Shown here: positions 26,822 through 35,976 of the stretch, piece after piece | How the letters are laid out: each line of letters starts with the position of its first letter | Position numbering within the stretch: the stretch's first letter is position 1 | Origin: Chryseobacterium capnotolerans | GTDB taxonomy: Bacteria > Bacteroidota > Bacteroidia > Flavobacteriales > Weeksellaceae | Assembly (NCBI RefSeq): GCF_021278965.1 | Contig: NZ_CP065589.1 | Span: 5,275,001-5,339,000, forward strand | Reading direction: 5' to 3' | Length of the DNA stretch: 64,000 bases | The notes under the pieces: model-generated | What the model saw: only the letters and a program-made list of their open reading frames with translations | What the model was told of the DNA's origin: nothing | Database searches by the model: none | Position numbers and translations under genes: made by a program

Positions 26822-27883
26822 CTATACTCTTTCTAGTAATGTCAAGCTATGGTCGCTGCCTGCTAAATGATTGTAAAGAAGTACATTTTTCACTTCTTCC
26901 TTTTTCTCTTTATTAATCATCATCACTTCAGGAATTTGCTGTTCCTTAAGAATATGACAGGCCATAAACGTAGAAAAGCCACTGGCTGTATTGAATTCTC
27001 CGCTCAAATGTTTGTAATATAGTAAGGCAGAATCTTGAAACAAATCCATAGCCTTAGAGTAATAAACATCTGAACTTGCATCACCACTGTACCCTAAAAT
27101 GACAGTATCAATATCTTGTACAGAAAGGTTGTTTTTTATTAAGAACTTCTGGATAAAATCTGAAGTCTCTTCCAGTTCCAATCTATTGCTGATTTTAATG
27201 TCAGTAAGCTTTGCATAGGAATTTTCTGCTTTATCTTTTCCTACAACAAAAAAGCTTGCTCCTTCGCCCCAGATAACACCATTGGTTGTAGAATGTAGAT
27301 AATCCGCAGGAAGATCGGATTCTTTTTTAATGGTATTATTCAGACAATAAAGTTCCATAGTTCTGTCAGTCTGCTCATCCGTAGATCCCACCAGAACATT
27401 TTCAGCTTCACCATCCTTAATCTGAAGTTGAGCATCCAACAATGAAAATTCCAGCGATGAAGAGGTATTTACATAGGTGAAATTGTAGGCATGACACTGC
27501 AGTCCAAGGGCGATCTGGCCTGCAACGGTATTATGAGTGGATTGAATAAAGAATGTAGGAGTTAAAAACTCCTCATGATTATCAATTACGTTTTTTAGAA
27601 ATTTTTCAGAATCCTGGGAACATCCCATTCCGGTTCCTACAATAATGGCATCCGGTTTTTCAATTCCGGCTTCTTTTAAAGCGTAATGTGAAGCTACTGA
27701 GCTCATTTTTACCGTTTTAGACATTCTTCTGATCATGCCAGGAGGAATGAATTCTTTGTAATTAGGTTCAATGGCTTTGATGATCTTCGCGGAGTTTTCC
27801 GGCTTAAGATTCTGAAGAATATTTTCGTTTAAAGTGTCCTGAACAGAGATACAGGATGCACTGTTGATGTATACTGCACTCAT
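26822..27883 (-). CDS. Chain-length-factor-like ketosynthase homologue
   Basis: 353 residues with the ketosynthase fold. The nucleophile position reads NTSSSLEFS, with Ser instead of Cys; GTGMGCSQ, QSTHNTVAGQIALGL and GEGASFFVVG remain recognisable. Such Cys-less partners of ketosynthases act as chain-length factors in type II systems. The likely partner is the ketosynthase encoded just upstream, whose gene overlaps this one by four bases. This supports a heterodimer that sets polyene length. Confidence 0.85.
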   Translation of the reverse strand: MSAVYINSASCISVQDTLNENILQNLKPENSAKIIKAIEPNYKEFIPPGMIRRMSKTVKMSSVASHYALKEAGIEKPDAIIVGTGMGCSQDSEKFLKNVIDNHEEFLTPTFFIQSTHNTVAGQIALGLQCHAYNFTYVNTSSSLEFSLLDAQLQIKDGEAENVLVGSTDEQTDRTMELYCLNNTIKKESDLPADYLHSTTNGVIWGEGASFFVVGKDKAENSYAKLTDIKISNRLELEETSDFIQKFLIKNNLSVQDIDTVILGYSGDASSDVYYSKAMDLFQDSALLYYKHLSGEFNTASGFSTFMACHILKEQQIPEVMMINKEKKEEVKNVLLYNHLAGSDHSLTLLERV

Positions 27884-29077
27884 GATTTTGAGAAAATTAA
27901 GGTTGAACAGTTTCCTCCGAATCCAAATGAATTGGAAAGAACATGATTGATATTTTTCTCCTTCAATTCAGTAACCGGAGTCAGATCAAATTCTTCCATT
28001 TTTGTTTTGAAATTCAGGTTCGGGAAAATAAGGCTGTGCTGCATCGCTAAAATTGAAAATACAGCTTCAATTCCGGCTGCGGCAGCCAGTGTATGGCCTG
28101 TAAATGCCTTTGTAGAGCTAAATTCAGGAACCTTATTTTCTCCAAATATTCTGATCATAGCAATTCCTTCAGATAAATCATTATTTGGAGTTGCTGTTCC
28201 GTGAACATTGATATAATCGATGTCCTCTTTTTTCAATCCAGAAACTTTTAGTGCTTTCTGCATGGCTAAGAATGCTCCCTGTCCGTTTTCAGAAGAAGCG
28301 GTTTGGTGATGCGCGTCATTAGCATTTCCATACCCGGAAAGATAAGCCAGCACCTGCTTGTTTTCTTTTTAACAACTTCTTCGGATTCCAGCACTAAAAA
28401 AGCAGCTGCTTCTCCAAGGTTTAATCCTTTTCTGTTATTATCAAAAGGGGTGTTGTATGAATCTGTAAGAATCATCAGGGTATTGAAACCATTCAGTGTA
28501 AATTTTGAAAGAGAATCTGTTCCTCCAACAATCACACGATCCAGAACTCCATTTTTAATGAGTTTGGCTCCCATCATAATAGCATTGGCTGCAGAAGAAC
28601 AAGCCGTGCTGATGGTGGAAACCATACCTTTTAGCCCTAAGTGATCGGCAATAGCCAATGAAGAATTTCCGGCGTCATGAGCGTTAATGTATTTTTGCTT
28701 TTCAGGAAAGTCTTCGTAGGAATAGAAATATTTTTCAGTAATATCCATTCCTGCGACGCTGGTAGAGGAAATCAGTCCGGTTCTGTATCCATTGATGTCT
28801 GATATTCCGGCACTTTCTACAGCTTCTTTGGCAGCAACCATTCCTAATAAAGAGGTTCTTGTAACATTATTATCTTCGTTAAGCTGAAGTTTCTGTACAA
28901 GTTCTTCATTGGATAATTTTATTTCACCTGTTTTAATCGCTCCGGCATGACGGGTTTCAAACATTTGTATATCTGAAATACCGTGTTTTCCGGTTTGCAA
29001 TGAAATAAAATTTTCCTCCACATTGTTCCAATGGAGGAAATGATGCCCATTCCTGTTATGGCAATATTTTGATTCAT
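27880..29077 (-). pseudogene. Beta-ketoacyl-ACP synthase, two frameshifts
   Basis: With two one-base corrections this is about 399 residues starting MNQNIAITGMGIISSIG. The triad is complete: ISTACSSAAN (Cys), NVHGTATPNNDL (His) and FTGHTLAAAAG (His), ending SFGFGGN. One base is missing near 29027 (AAC read as AC) and another near 28365 (GG read as G in the KKE segment). The translation is sensible on both sides of each break, so sequencing error is likely. It probably pairs with the chain-length-factor-like protein downstream. Confidence 0.8.
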
Positions 29078-29104
29078 TAATTAGTTTTTCTATGAATTAT
29101 TTAA

Positions 29105-29269
29105 ACGCAATGAGCGCAAAGCTTTATTTTCAAACTGTTTTTAAGCTCGCAAGGGCGTTTCACTCAGCCAAGAAAATACAATTAGTGTTCATTGCTAAGC
29201 GAAGCGCCTTTATGACCGAAAAATATTTTCGATTTTTAAAAAGCTCAGCGAACCTAGCGTTTGAAAAAA
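29105..29269. repeat. Long imperfect palindrome repeat, second copy of the 40961-41248 design
   Basis: The outer arms AACGCAATGAGCGCAAAG and CTCAGCGAACCTAGCGTT, and inner arms CGCAAGGGCGTTTCACTCAGC (29148-29168) and GCTAAGCGAAGCGCCTTTATG (29194-29214), match the layout of the element at 40961-41248. It lies in the operon between the ACP gene (ending 29271) and the ketosynthase gene (starting 29077), so the transcript must pass through it. No coding potential. Confidence 0.6.
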
Positions 29270-29270
29270 A

Positions 29271-29528
29271 TTATTTTGTTCTGTTGTCTTCGATGAATTT
29301 TGCCATGGTATCGATAGATTGGAAAATTTCCTTTCCTTTTTTAGGATCGGCTAATTTTATTCCATAGTCTTTGTCAAGAAGCACGATCAATTCTAATGCG
29401 TCGATAGAATCTAATCCTAATCCGCCTCCAAATAATGGATCTGTATCTTTGATTTCCTCTACAGAAACGTCTTCAAGGTTAAGGACTTCAATAATTTTGT
29501 GCTTCAATTCAGTTTTTAAGTTTTCCAT
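29271..29528 (-). CDS. Acyl carrier protein
   Basis: 85 residues. Ser41 in GLGLDSIDALELIV carries phosphopantetheine. The acidic helical sequence is typical. It is the second ACP of the locus and sits upstream of the ketosynthase/chain-length-factor pair, from which it is separated by a repeat element. It may be dedicated to the polyene or to the resorcinol chain. Confidence 0.9.
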   Translation of the reverse strand: MENLKTELKHKIIEVLNLEDVSVEEIKDTDPLFGGGLGLDSIDALELIVLLDKDYGIKLADPKKGKEIFQSIDTMAKFIEDNRTK

Positions 29529-29688
29529 AAAAGGGTTTAATTTGAAAATATGTTAATGAGATAATTTGAAAATATAGTGAATTCTATCAGACATTGGATT
29601 TTAAATAAAAAAATCTTTTGAATAGTTATTGTACTTTAAATTCTAATATTTTACAGGATAGAAATAGCACATTTTCAAATTATCAAAT

Positions 29689-30228
29689 TTATAATGTGAG
29701 CAAATATACAAAAGCTTTATAATTTTCCTGAAATAATTCAACCCAGCCGCATAATACTTTATCAGCTTTTCCAGAAAGGAGGATCTGTTCAGCATATTCG
29801 TTTAAAAAATTTTCATCAAATTCGTCCAAAACAAAGAAAGCGTTCTCAGTCTGCATTTTGTGTTTAATGCTGATTTCCCCTACACAGATGTTTGGCAGGG
29901 TATAAACAAAGACTGCCGGGCTAGGGAAGTAGTTCTCCTGTGAATTGATACTTTCCTGGTACTTGAAATCAGTATCCAGACTGGATGATTTGTTGGCAAA
30001 AACTAATGCTGTTCTGCTGTGGTCTTCCTCTTTTAATAGCATTTCAGCAGAAAGAAAAGCCAATTTACTCAAACTGTCCATTTTGTGGAATTTCGGATAG
30101 CTGAGCTCTAAGCTTTTATAGGCTTCTTTGGCAAATTCCAGGAATGTATTGCTTTTGATTTCAAAAATAAGGTTTCCATCAACGATTATTTTTGAGTTTT
30201 CTAGGGTGCAGGTATTAATTTTCCTCAT
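29689..30228 (-). CDS. Small ketosynthase-like protein (truncated N-terminal half)
   Basis: About 179 residues from ATG 30226-30228; an ATG at 30241-30243 is possible, but a TATATTTG -7 element at 30250-30257 would leave almost no leader for it. [22 protein letters not shown] resembles the substrate-tunnel region of ketosynthases, but the protein ends before the Cys-His-His triad is complete. Small proteins of this kind belong to aryl-polyene clusters and are probably partner subunits. It heads the operon that runs to 22605. Confidence 0.7.
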   Translation of the reverse strand: MRKINTCTLENSKIIVDGNLIFEIKSNTFLEFAKEAYKSLELSYPKFHKMDSLSKLAFLSAEMLLKEEDHSRTALVFANKSSSLDTDFKYQESINSQENYFPSPAVFVYTLPNICVGEISIKHKMQTENAFFVLDEFDENFLNEYAEQILLSGKADKVLCGWVELFQENYKAFVYLLTL

Positions 30229-30249
30229 TAATGGCTCTTCCATTTTTTA

Positions 30250-30257
30250 CAAATATA
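30250..30257 (-). promoter_or_regulatory. Probable promoter of the 30228-22605 operon (-7 element TATATTTG)
   Basis: On the minus strand it reads TATATTTG, matching TAnnTTTG. Transcription would start near 30243, only about 15 bases before the chosen start codon. No convincing -33 element is seen. Confidence 0.45.
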
Positions 30258-30393
30258 AAATAATTTGGGATGATGGATTAATAGTTATCGGTTTTATCAC
30301 AGAAAGCCTTTGTTGGGAATGGAGTCGTAAATATTTTGGCATTTTGTCACTCGGATGTGATAAAAATTATTATATTTAATGAATTAAAAACAA

Positions 30394-31731
30394 ATGTTTA
30401 TGAAGAAAAATTTAGCATTGCGGCTCTCGTTGCTGTTTGCTTTAGCCCTATCTTTACAATCATGCAGGACTGGTGAAGATTATCTCTCTGCTAAAGAAGA
30501 ACAATATTATTCCAACAAATTTCAGGTATTTACTTCGTTTAATGATGAAAGTGTAGATTATGCCAAAGGCTTCAAAACCCTTATGGAAAACTATGATGGG
30601 ATTCATAAAACCCATTATACAAAAACTTCTGCCATAAAATCAGGAAATCAGGGTAAAAGTGATGAAGAATATGTGGAATTCAGACTGCATTCCCAAAGTA
30701 TGCTTTTGGAAGATGATGAACGCTGGATTATTTACCCCATGCTAAAGAATGGGCAGGTAAGTGGATTAATGGCTGGAATCCTGAGGAATGAAGAAACTGA
30801 AGTGGAATTTAGAAAGCTGGATTCCGGAAACGGTTACTATGATGAAGTGCTGAAAATATTCAGTATGGCTTATCTGAAACACAACCTGAAAAACGGATTG
30901 AACAATAAAGGCGGTGGCTGCGGATTTGACTCAGATGATGCCTGTGATATAGGAAATATTGATATTTCCCCGCCCAAAGGTGGACCCAAAGGTACTGGCC
31001 CGAAAAGTGGATGTACAGGATTGAATAACTGCATCAAACCTGAGGTAAATCCTGGTGGTGGCGGTGGCGGCCCCGGAGGAAACTCAGGAAATGACCAGCC
31101 AACTCCTTGTTTCAAAATAAAAGCTATTGGAATGCAAAATAAAACAAAAGAATTAATGTCCAATTTAAAAGGAAAGACTAATTCATCTTCAGAGCAAGGG
31201 TACATTTTGAATCAACAGAATAATAATATAAATGAAATTCCTGTTCAGGGAGATCCTGGTACAGGAGAGATTAATTTCAATGTAAATGGTCCAATAAACG
31301 GTTTTATCCATAGCCATTATGACGGTTTGCTATCCGTTTTTTCTCCGTATGATATTTTTATGGTTGCACAATTATATAAACAAGGTCTAATAGCGGATAT
31401 GTATAGTTTTATAACTGGGGTTGTAACAGCATCTGATACTCAATATATGATAATAATTGATGATCCTGTAAAGTTTGGTGCTTTTACTGCTACTTTATTT
31501 GAAGGAAACTCTTTTGATCCTGTTGTTCTTAAAAATTATGACTTTGTATATAAGCTATTTGGTATTGATGCAAATAATACTGTGGCTAATAACGAAAAAG
31601 GATTTTATAATTATTTAGAATCAAATAATACTGGATTAAAGATATTAAAAGGAGACAATAGTATGCAAAATTGGGGGTTGCTCGTAAAAGACTCCAATGG
31701 AAATATAATTTCAGAAAACTGTCCTAAATAA
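30394..31731 (+). CDS. Lipoprotein with C-terminal JAMM-type motif; polymorphic-toxin-like
   Basis: 445 residues (an ATG two codons later, 30400, is equally possible). Lipobox LSLQSC with Cys24. A charged N-terminal region (to about residue 165) is followed by a Gly/Pro-rich hinge (GGGGGGPGG near 225). The C-terminal domain carries H306-S-H308 and S317-P-Y-D320, which is the HxH-x8-SxxD motif of JAB/MPN metalloproteases. The A+T content rises in this domain. The arrangement resembles surface lipoproteins that display a variable effector domain. The adjacent small gene may be its partner. The toxin reading is inference. Confidence 0.7.
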   Translation: MFMKKNLALRLSLLFALALSLQSCRTGEDYLSAKEEQYYSNKFQVFTSFNDESVDYAKGFKTLMENYDGIHKTHYTKTSAIKSGNQGKSDEEYVEFRLHSQSMLLEDDERWIIYPMLKNGQVSGLMAGILRNEETEVEFRKLDSGNGYYDEVLKIFSMAYLKHNLKNGLNNKGGGCGFDSDDACDIGNIDISPPKGGPKGTGPKSGCTGLNNCIKPEVNPGGGGGGPGGNSGNDQPTPCFKIKAIGMQNKTKELMSNLKGKTNSSSEQGYILNQQNNNINEIPVQGDPGTGEINFNVNGPINGFIHSHYDGLLSVFSPYDIFMVAQLYKQGLIADMYSFITGVVTASDTQYMIIIDDPVKFGAFTATLFEGNSFDPVVLKNYDFVYKLFGIDANNTVANNEKGFYNYLESNNTGLKILKGDNSMQNWGLLVKDSNGNIISENCPK

Positions 31732-31737
31732 AAATTT

Positions 31738-32262
31738 ATGAAGAAAATATTAACATTTATATTGATTGGTTTATTTACTTATTGTAAATCCCAATTTAAT
31801 TTTTCTCCTGGAGCAAATAATCCCAATTCTAATATTGATAAATTTATTGGAGCATGGGTCTGGCAGGATAATGAAAAAAGTTTAGAATTAGTTTTTAGAA
31901 AAGAAAATATTCTTCTTCCAATAAAAGGGAATGTAAGAGCTGATGCATTAATAGGATTTCATAAGTATGTTAGTAATAACTTAATTATTGAAAGTTCTGT
32001 ACAATACTCTGATACGAACTATGAGAGTAAAAAAAGTACAATATTAGGATATACACTTAGTAATCCTAATAAATTGGTTGGAAGTATAACTCATATTTCT
32101 AAAAATAAAAATATAGAATATGAAATAGAATATATAGATTCAAACCATATCAAATTATTGAATTTAAAGAATCATAATGGAGTAAAGATTAATGTTCCGG
32201 GACAGCCCCTTTATGATTCTTCAATAACTCTTCCAGCAAATATTATATTGACTAGGAAATAA
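31738..32262 (+). CDS. Small exported protein, DUF6705-like, next to the JAMM lipoprotein
   Basis: 174 residues. The N-terminal MKKILTFILIGLFTYCKSQ is a signal sequence, possibly a lipobox (LFTYC). The mature part is a beta-rich domain with FIGAWVWQDNEKSLELVF near residue 40, a lipocalin-like opening that fits DUF6705. It begins six bases after the previous stop, so it is cotranscribed with it. It could bind or neutralise the neighbouring lipoprotein domain, but nothing in the sequence proves it. Codon use is more A+T-rich than in the pigment genes. Confidence 0.6.
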   Translation: MKKILTFILIGLFTYCKSQFNFSPGANNPNSNIDKFIGAWVWQDNEKSLELVFRKENILLPIKGNVRADALIGFHKYVSNNLIIESSVQYSDTNYESKKSTILGYTLSNPNKLVGSITHISKNKNIEYEIEYIDSNHIKLLNLKNHNGVKINVPGQPLYDSSITLPANIILTRK

Positions 32263-32281
32263 TTATTTTTATATAGAAATA

Positions 32282-32306
32282 AAACCACCACAATTTGGTG
32301 GTTTTT
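32282..32306. terminator. Bidirectional rho-independent terminator
   Basis: AAACCACCA and TGGTGGTTT form a 9-bp stem with a five-base loop and T-run, placed between convergent genes ending at 32262 and 32329. Confidence 0.9.
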
Positions 32307-32328
32307 ATTATTTATATGATAAATAGAA

Positions 32329-33471
32329 TTAACATTTTTCCAATACAATTGCTGCATTACAACCTCCAAAACCGGAAGCCGTCTTCAAAATATATCTGAT
32401 GTTTGCAGGTTGGTTTTTTTTAATGATATTCAACGGTTCGGATACACCCATTTCTTCAAAATTTTTAGAAGGGATCAAGGTGTTTTGAAGAGCAGATTCC
32501 ATAGAAATAATACTTTCCAATAATCCGGAAGCTCCTAAGCAGTGTCCGTAATATCCTTTCATGCTGTTTAGTGGGACATTTTGAAGCTCCATTCTGCTGA
32601 AAGCGATACTTTCCATTTCATCGTTGTATAATGTTGCCGTTCCGTGGGCTGAAATAAAATCAATTTGCTCTGCGGAAACCTTAGCTTCCATCATCGAATT
32701 TCTGATACTTCCGTATAAGCCATCTCCCGTTCTTGAAGGGCCGGAAATATGGTTGGCATCATTAATGGCTGAATCTCCCAATACTTTAAATCTGAATTTT
32801 TCATCTTCTGAAAACTCTGTAGTGATGTAAACTGCTGCTGCTGCCTCGCCAATATTGATTCCGTTCCGGTTTTTATCATAAGGTTTGCATGGTTCTGATC
32901 CAATAGCCTGAAATGAATTGAAACCGGAAATTACAAATTCCGAAATTTCATCTCCAGCGATCACAAAGGCATCTTTATACCTTCCTGCCTGAATCATATT
33001 CTTAGCCACGGCAATAGCCATTACCCCAGAAACACAGGCATTGGAAACCACGATAGGGTTAGTTTTAAATCCGAAAAAATCAGCGATTTTTTGTGCTAAT
33101 TGCGATAAATAAACGCCTTCAGGTAATTCAGTCTGATTTTTTAATAAGCTGATGTTTCCTTTTGTTGTAGAAAGGATGAGTGCTGTGTCTTCAGATATAG
33201 TATGCTTTTCAACTAAAGGCTTCATGCTTAGAAGAAGCATCTTCTCCAGTCTTGTGAATGTCTGTTGGTCAATTTGAGAGAATACTCTGTCAAATTCTTC
33301 ATTCAGCTTTTCAGAATTGATTCCGGAGGCGTAAAAAGCATCCTGGCTTTCTATAATTTTATGTAAATCAACCCCTGATTTTCCAGCTAAAAGTGCATTC
33401 CAGTTAGAATCTACATCAAAGCCAAGAGGAGTTACACAGTTGTAATCTGTAATATAAATTTCTTTCTTCAT
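32329..33471 (-). CDS. Beta-ketoacyl-ACP synthase (FabF/KAS type)
   Basis: 380 residues. Complete triad: Cys146 (SNACVSG), His276 (SAHGTATLYND) and His310 (GYYGHCLGASG), ending SGFGGCNAAIVLEKC. Shorter than typical FabF, as in aryl-polyene ketosynthases. It overlaps the thioesterase gene by four bases, so they are probably translated together. It probably extends either the polyene or the alkyl chain. Confidence 0.9.
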   Translation of the reverse strand: MKKEIYITDYNCVTPLGFDVDSNWNALLAGKSGVDLHKIIESQDAFYASGINSEKLNEEFDRVFSQIDQQTFTRLEKMLLLSMKPLVEKHTISEDTALILSTTKGNISLLKNQTELPEGVYLSQLAQKIADFFGFKTNPIVVSNACVSGVMAIAVAKNMIQAGRYKDAFVIAGDEISEFVISGFNSFQAIGSEPCKPYDKNRNGINIGEAAAAVYITTEFSEDEKFRFKVLGDSAINDANHISGPSRTGDGLYGSIRNSMMEAKVSAEQIDFISAHGTATLYNDEMESIAFSRMELQNVPLNSMKGYYGHCLGASGLLESIISMESALQNTLIPSKNFEEMGVSEPLNIIKKNQPANIRYILKTASGFGGCNAAIVLEKC

Positions 33472-33896
33472 GATAATCCCATTTTATCTTTCCAGGCTTG
33501 AAAAAATTCCGGGTTGTATAAACATAAACTTCCGTTGCTATCCAGAAATACCTGGATAGTTTCTCCACTGCACACCAATTTATTTTCGTGATTGAAAAGT
33601 TCGTACTTATAGATAAGTTTTGCGGAAGCAGAATTGACAAAAGTGGTCACAATTCTGAAGGTTTCTCCATATTTTAAGGGAAGAAAATGTTCACAGGTGC
33701 TTTTTACAATAGGGGTTACATAGCCTGCCTTCTGAATATCAAGGTAAGTGAGACCATGCTGGCGCCCGAAGGCTTCTCTTCCGTCTTCAAAATAAACGAT
33801 ATAATGGCCATGCCAGACAATACCCAGTGGATCTGTCTCGTTGAATCGTACTCTTACTTCTTCGGTACAGGTTAATATATTTTCGTTAGACTGCAT
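33468..33896 (-). CDS. Hotdog thioesterase (4HBT family)
   Basis: 142 residues. RFNETDPLGIVWHGHYIVYFEDGREAF (spanning about 18-43) holds Asp22 and the conserved Tyr and Glu of 4-hydroxybenzoyl-CoA-thioesterase-like enzymes. It hydrolyses or transfers acyl-CoA or acyl-ACP thioesters. In the locus it may release a chain or proofread mis-primed ACP. It sits at the ATGA overlap with the ketosynthase downstream. An alternative is YbgC-like housekeeping function. Confidence 0.88.
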   Translation of the reverse strand: MQSNENILTCTEEVRVRFNETDPLGIVWHGHYIVYFEDGREAFGRQHGLTYLDIQKAGYVTPIVKSTCEHFLPLKYGETFRIVTTFVNSASAKLIYKYELFNHENKLVCSGETIQVFLDSNGSLCLYNPEFFQAWKDKMGLS

Positions 33897-33961
33897 GTTT
33901 TTTTCTTCCTGAATTTTGATGGCTGTCAGAAACCTCCTGACAATATTAGTAATAAAATAAA

Positions 33962-35230
33962 TTAAATATTATGAAGTTTTCTTTCGTAAAAAATAGAAAT
34001 GGATACGGTGGAAATATAAAATAAAAACAGGAATACCAGTTCTTTGGCAATCCCTCCGATTCCACTGTTTCTTAATATAATATCATAATAAGCATTCAAT
34101 CCCCAGTTCATAGGAGAGAATTTAGCGACAGTCTGCATGAATTCAGGCATTAAAAATACCGGAACCCAGATTCCTCCGATTGCTGCCAATACTACTACAG
34201 ATGTTGCTCCAAAAGGAGCAGACTGTTCCTGAGTATCTGCAATAGTTCCCAATAATACTCCAAATCCAATAGCAGCAAGCCCGGCAAACAGAGTTACTGT
34301 AACAAGTTGGAACATTTTTCCGGATACATCAAATGCCGGAAGATCCATATACGGGAAAAGGTAGATCCCTACAGCCACCATCAGTAAAAACTGAATAAGG
34401 CAGATGATCAGATAGGTAAATGTCTTTCCTAAGATATGAACGAAGTATGGAGTAGGGCTTATTCTGGCTCTTACACTTGTTCCCTGGCTTTTTTCCTTTA
34501 CAAGATTGATTGACAAAGGAACTACGATGAAAAATATAGCAAAAAGAGTCCATGCAGGAACGTTATGTTGAACGGAATTCGGCATAATATCCATTTCTCC
34601 TTTTTTTGGAGTGATTTCTTTGAAACTGATGAGGTTTTTATTCTCTTCAAGATTTTCTTCAGTGCCTAATTGATCCTGAAAAGCTTTGTAGATCTTTTTA
34701 TTTTCGATCTCAAAAACCATTTTGTTCACAGAATTCATCACAGAGTTTTTGAATCCTGCATTGGTAGCCGGGTCAAAATACAAATGAATTTCTTTGGCTT
34801 TTGGAGCTTCTATTTTTGTTTTTGCAGAATCATCTTCCAATCCAAATGAGCTTACAATCGTCTGAACTTTTGAATCGATATTGGAATTTAAATCTTTTGT
34901 CAGATTTTCAGGAATAACGATGGCCATCTGATACTCTCCTGCAAATACAGCATCCTGTGCCGATTTTTCGTTGAAATTAGTCAACAGTTGGAAGGTTTTG
35001 CTATTTTCCAGCTCACCTTTTATATTTTTGGAAACTTCGGATTGATCGTTATCAATAAAAATGATTGGGATTTTTGAACCTTCAAGGTTTTTAAAGGTAG
35101 AATCCTGAATCAAGGTAATGGTTACAATCAAAAGCAGCGGCATCACAAAAATGATGACAATACCTCCGATATCTCTTTTCAGCAGAAGAATTTCCTTAAT
35201 AAAGCTTCTCCACAGTTTATACAACAACAT
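33962..35230 (-). CDS. ABC-2 type transporter permease
   Basis: 422 residues. One N-terminal membrane segment (about 21-41) is followed by a large extracytoplasmic domain (to about residue 225) and five or six C-terminal segments (WTLFAIFFIVVPLSINLV onward). This is the DrrB/YhfK-like ABC-2 layout. It overlaps the ATPase gene by 14 bases, forming one exporter. In this locus it probably exports the pigment or a precursor across the inner membrane. Confidence 0.9.
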   Translation of the reverse strand: MLLYKLWRSFIKEILLLKRDIGGIVIIFVMPLLLIVTITLIQDSTFKNLEGSKIPIIFIDNDQSEVSKNIKGELENSKTFQLLTNFNEKSAQDAVFAGEYQMAIVIPENLTKDLNSNIDSKVQTIVSSFGLEDDSAKTKIEAPKAKEIHLYFDPATNAGFKNSVMNSVNKMVFEIENKKIYKAFQDQLGTEENLEENKNLISFKEITPKKGEMDIMPNSVQHNVPAWTLFAIFFIVVPLSINLVKEKSQGTSVRARISPTPYFVHILGKTFTYLIICLIQFLLMVAVGIYLFPYMDLPAFDVSGKMFQLVTVTLFAGLAAIGFGVLLGTIADTQEQSAPFGATSVVVLAAIGGIWVPVFLMPEFMQTVAKFSPMNWGLNAYYDIILRNSGIGGIAKELVFLFLFYISTVSISIFYERKLHNI

Positions 35231-35975
35231 CTCTTAATTCTTTTCCGGTTAATGAAATAAAAACATCTTCAAGGTTTTCTGCATGGGCAATCTGGGAAAC
35301 AAGTTCGTCAGGAGTTCCCACGGCATGAATTCTTCCTTTATCAATAATCGCAATCTTGGTACAGAATTCTTCTGCTTCAGAGAGGTGGTGAGAAGTATAG
35401 ATGATGCATGTTCCGCTTTTATTTAGTTCTAAAAGGAAATCTATGATAACTTTTTTAGATTGTACATCTACTCCTACCGTAGGTTCATCCAGAAACAAAA
35501 CTTTTGGATTGTGAAGGGTTCCGGCGATGAGGTTACAACGGCGCTTCATCCCTCCTGAGAATTGCCCTACCTGTTTATTGGCAAATTTTGAAAGCCCCAT
35601 AATTTCCAGGGATTCATCAATAGCCTTGGTAAGCTGTTTATGCTTTAAGCCATACAAGCTTCCGAAGAACATCAGGTTTTCTTTAGCAGTAAGAGTAGGA
35701 TAAAGGGCATACTCCTGTGGAACAATCCCCATAATCTCTCTGATCTTGAAATTGTCTTTTTGTGGGGATAACCCATCAATGGTAAATTGTCCTGAAGTGG
35801 GTTTAATTAATCCAGAAAGCATAGAAATCAAGGTTGTTTTCCCTGCTCCGTTGGGTCCAAGAATTCCGTAGATCTCGTTTTTGCCGATATTCAAAGAGAT
35901 ATCATTGACAGAAAACTCGTCAGAATTTTTGTATTTTTTATAGAGATTTTTGATCTCGATCATATTGTCTGCCAT
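35217..35975 (-). CDS. ABC transporter ATP-binding protein
   Basis: 252 residues. Walker A GPNGAGKTT at 40-48, signature FSGGMKRR, Walker B VLFLDEPTVGVD and a switch histidine in TSHHLSEAEEF. DrrA-like drug and lipid exporter ATPase. It is translationally coupled to the permease by overlapping ends and follows the BtrH-like gene by one base. Transport substrate is inferred from the locus. Confidence 0.95.
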   Translation of the reverse strand: MADNMIEIKNLYKKYKNSDEFSVNDISLNIGKNEIYGILGPNGAGKTTLISMLSGLIKPTSGQFTIDGLSPQKDNFKIREIMGIVPQEYALYPTLTAKENLMFFGSLYGLKHKQLTKAIDESLEIMGLSKFANKQVGQFSGGMKRRCNLIAGTLHNPKVLFLDEPTVGVDVQSKKVIIDFLLELNKSGTCIIYTSHHLSEAEEFCTKIAIIDKGRIHAVGTPDELVSQIAHAENLEDVFISLTGKELRDVVV

Positions 35976-35976
35976 A

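Noticed and set aside
29092..29367. Plus-strand open frame over the repeat and ACP 3' end
   Set aside because: Covers a palindromic repeat and the antisense of an ACP; composition unlike real proteins
30870..31205. Proline-rich antisense frame
   Set aside because: Mirror of the glycine-rich hinge in the lipoprotein gene
33924..33942. Small TGTCAG/CTGACA hairpin after the ABC permease gene side
   Set aside because: Six-base stem without a T-run; too weak to call a terminator
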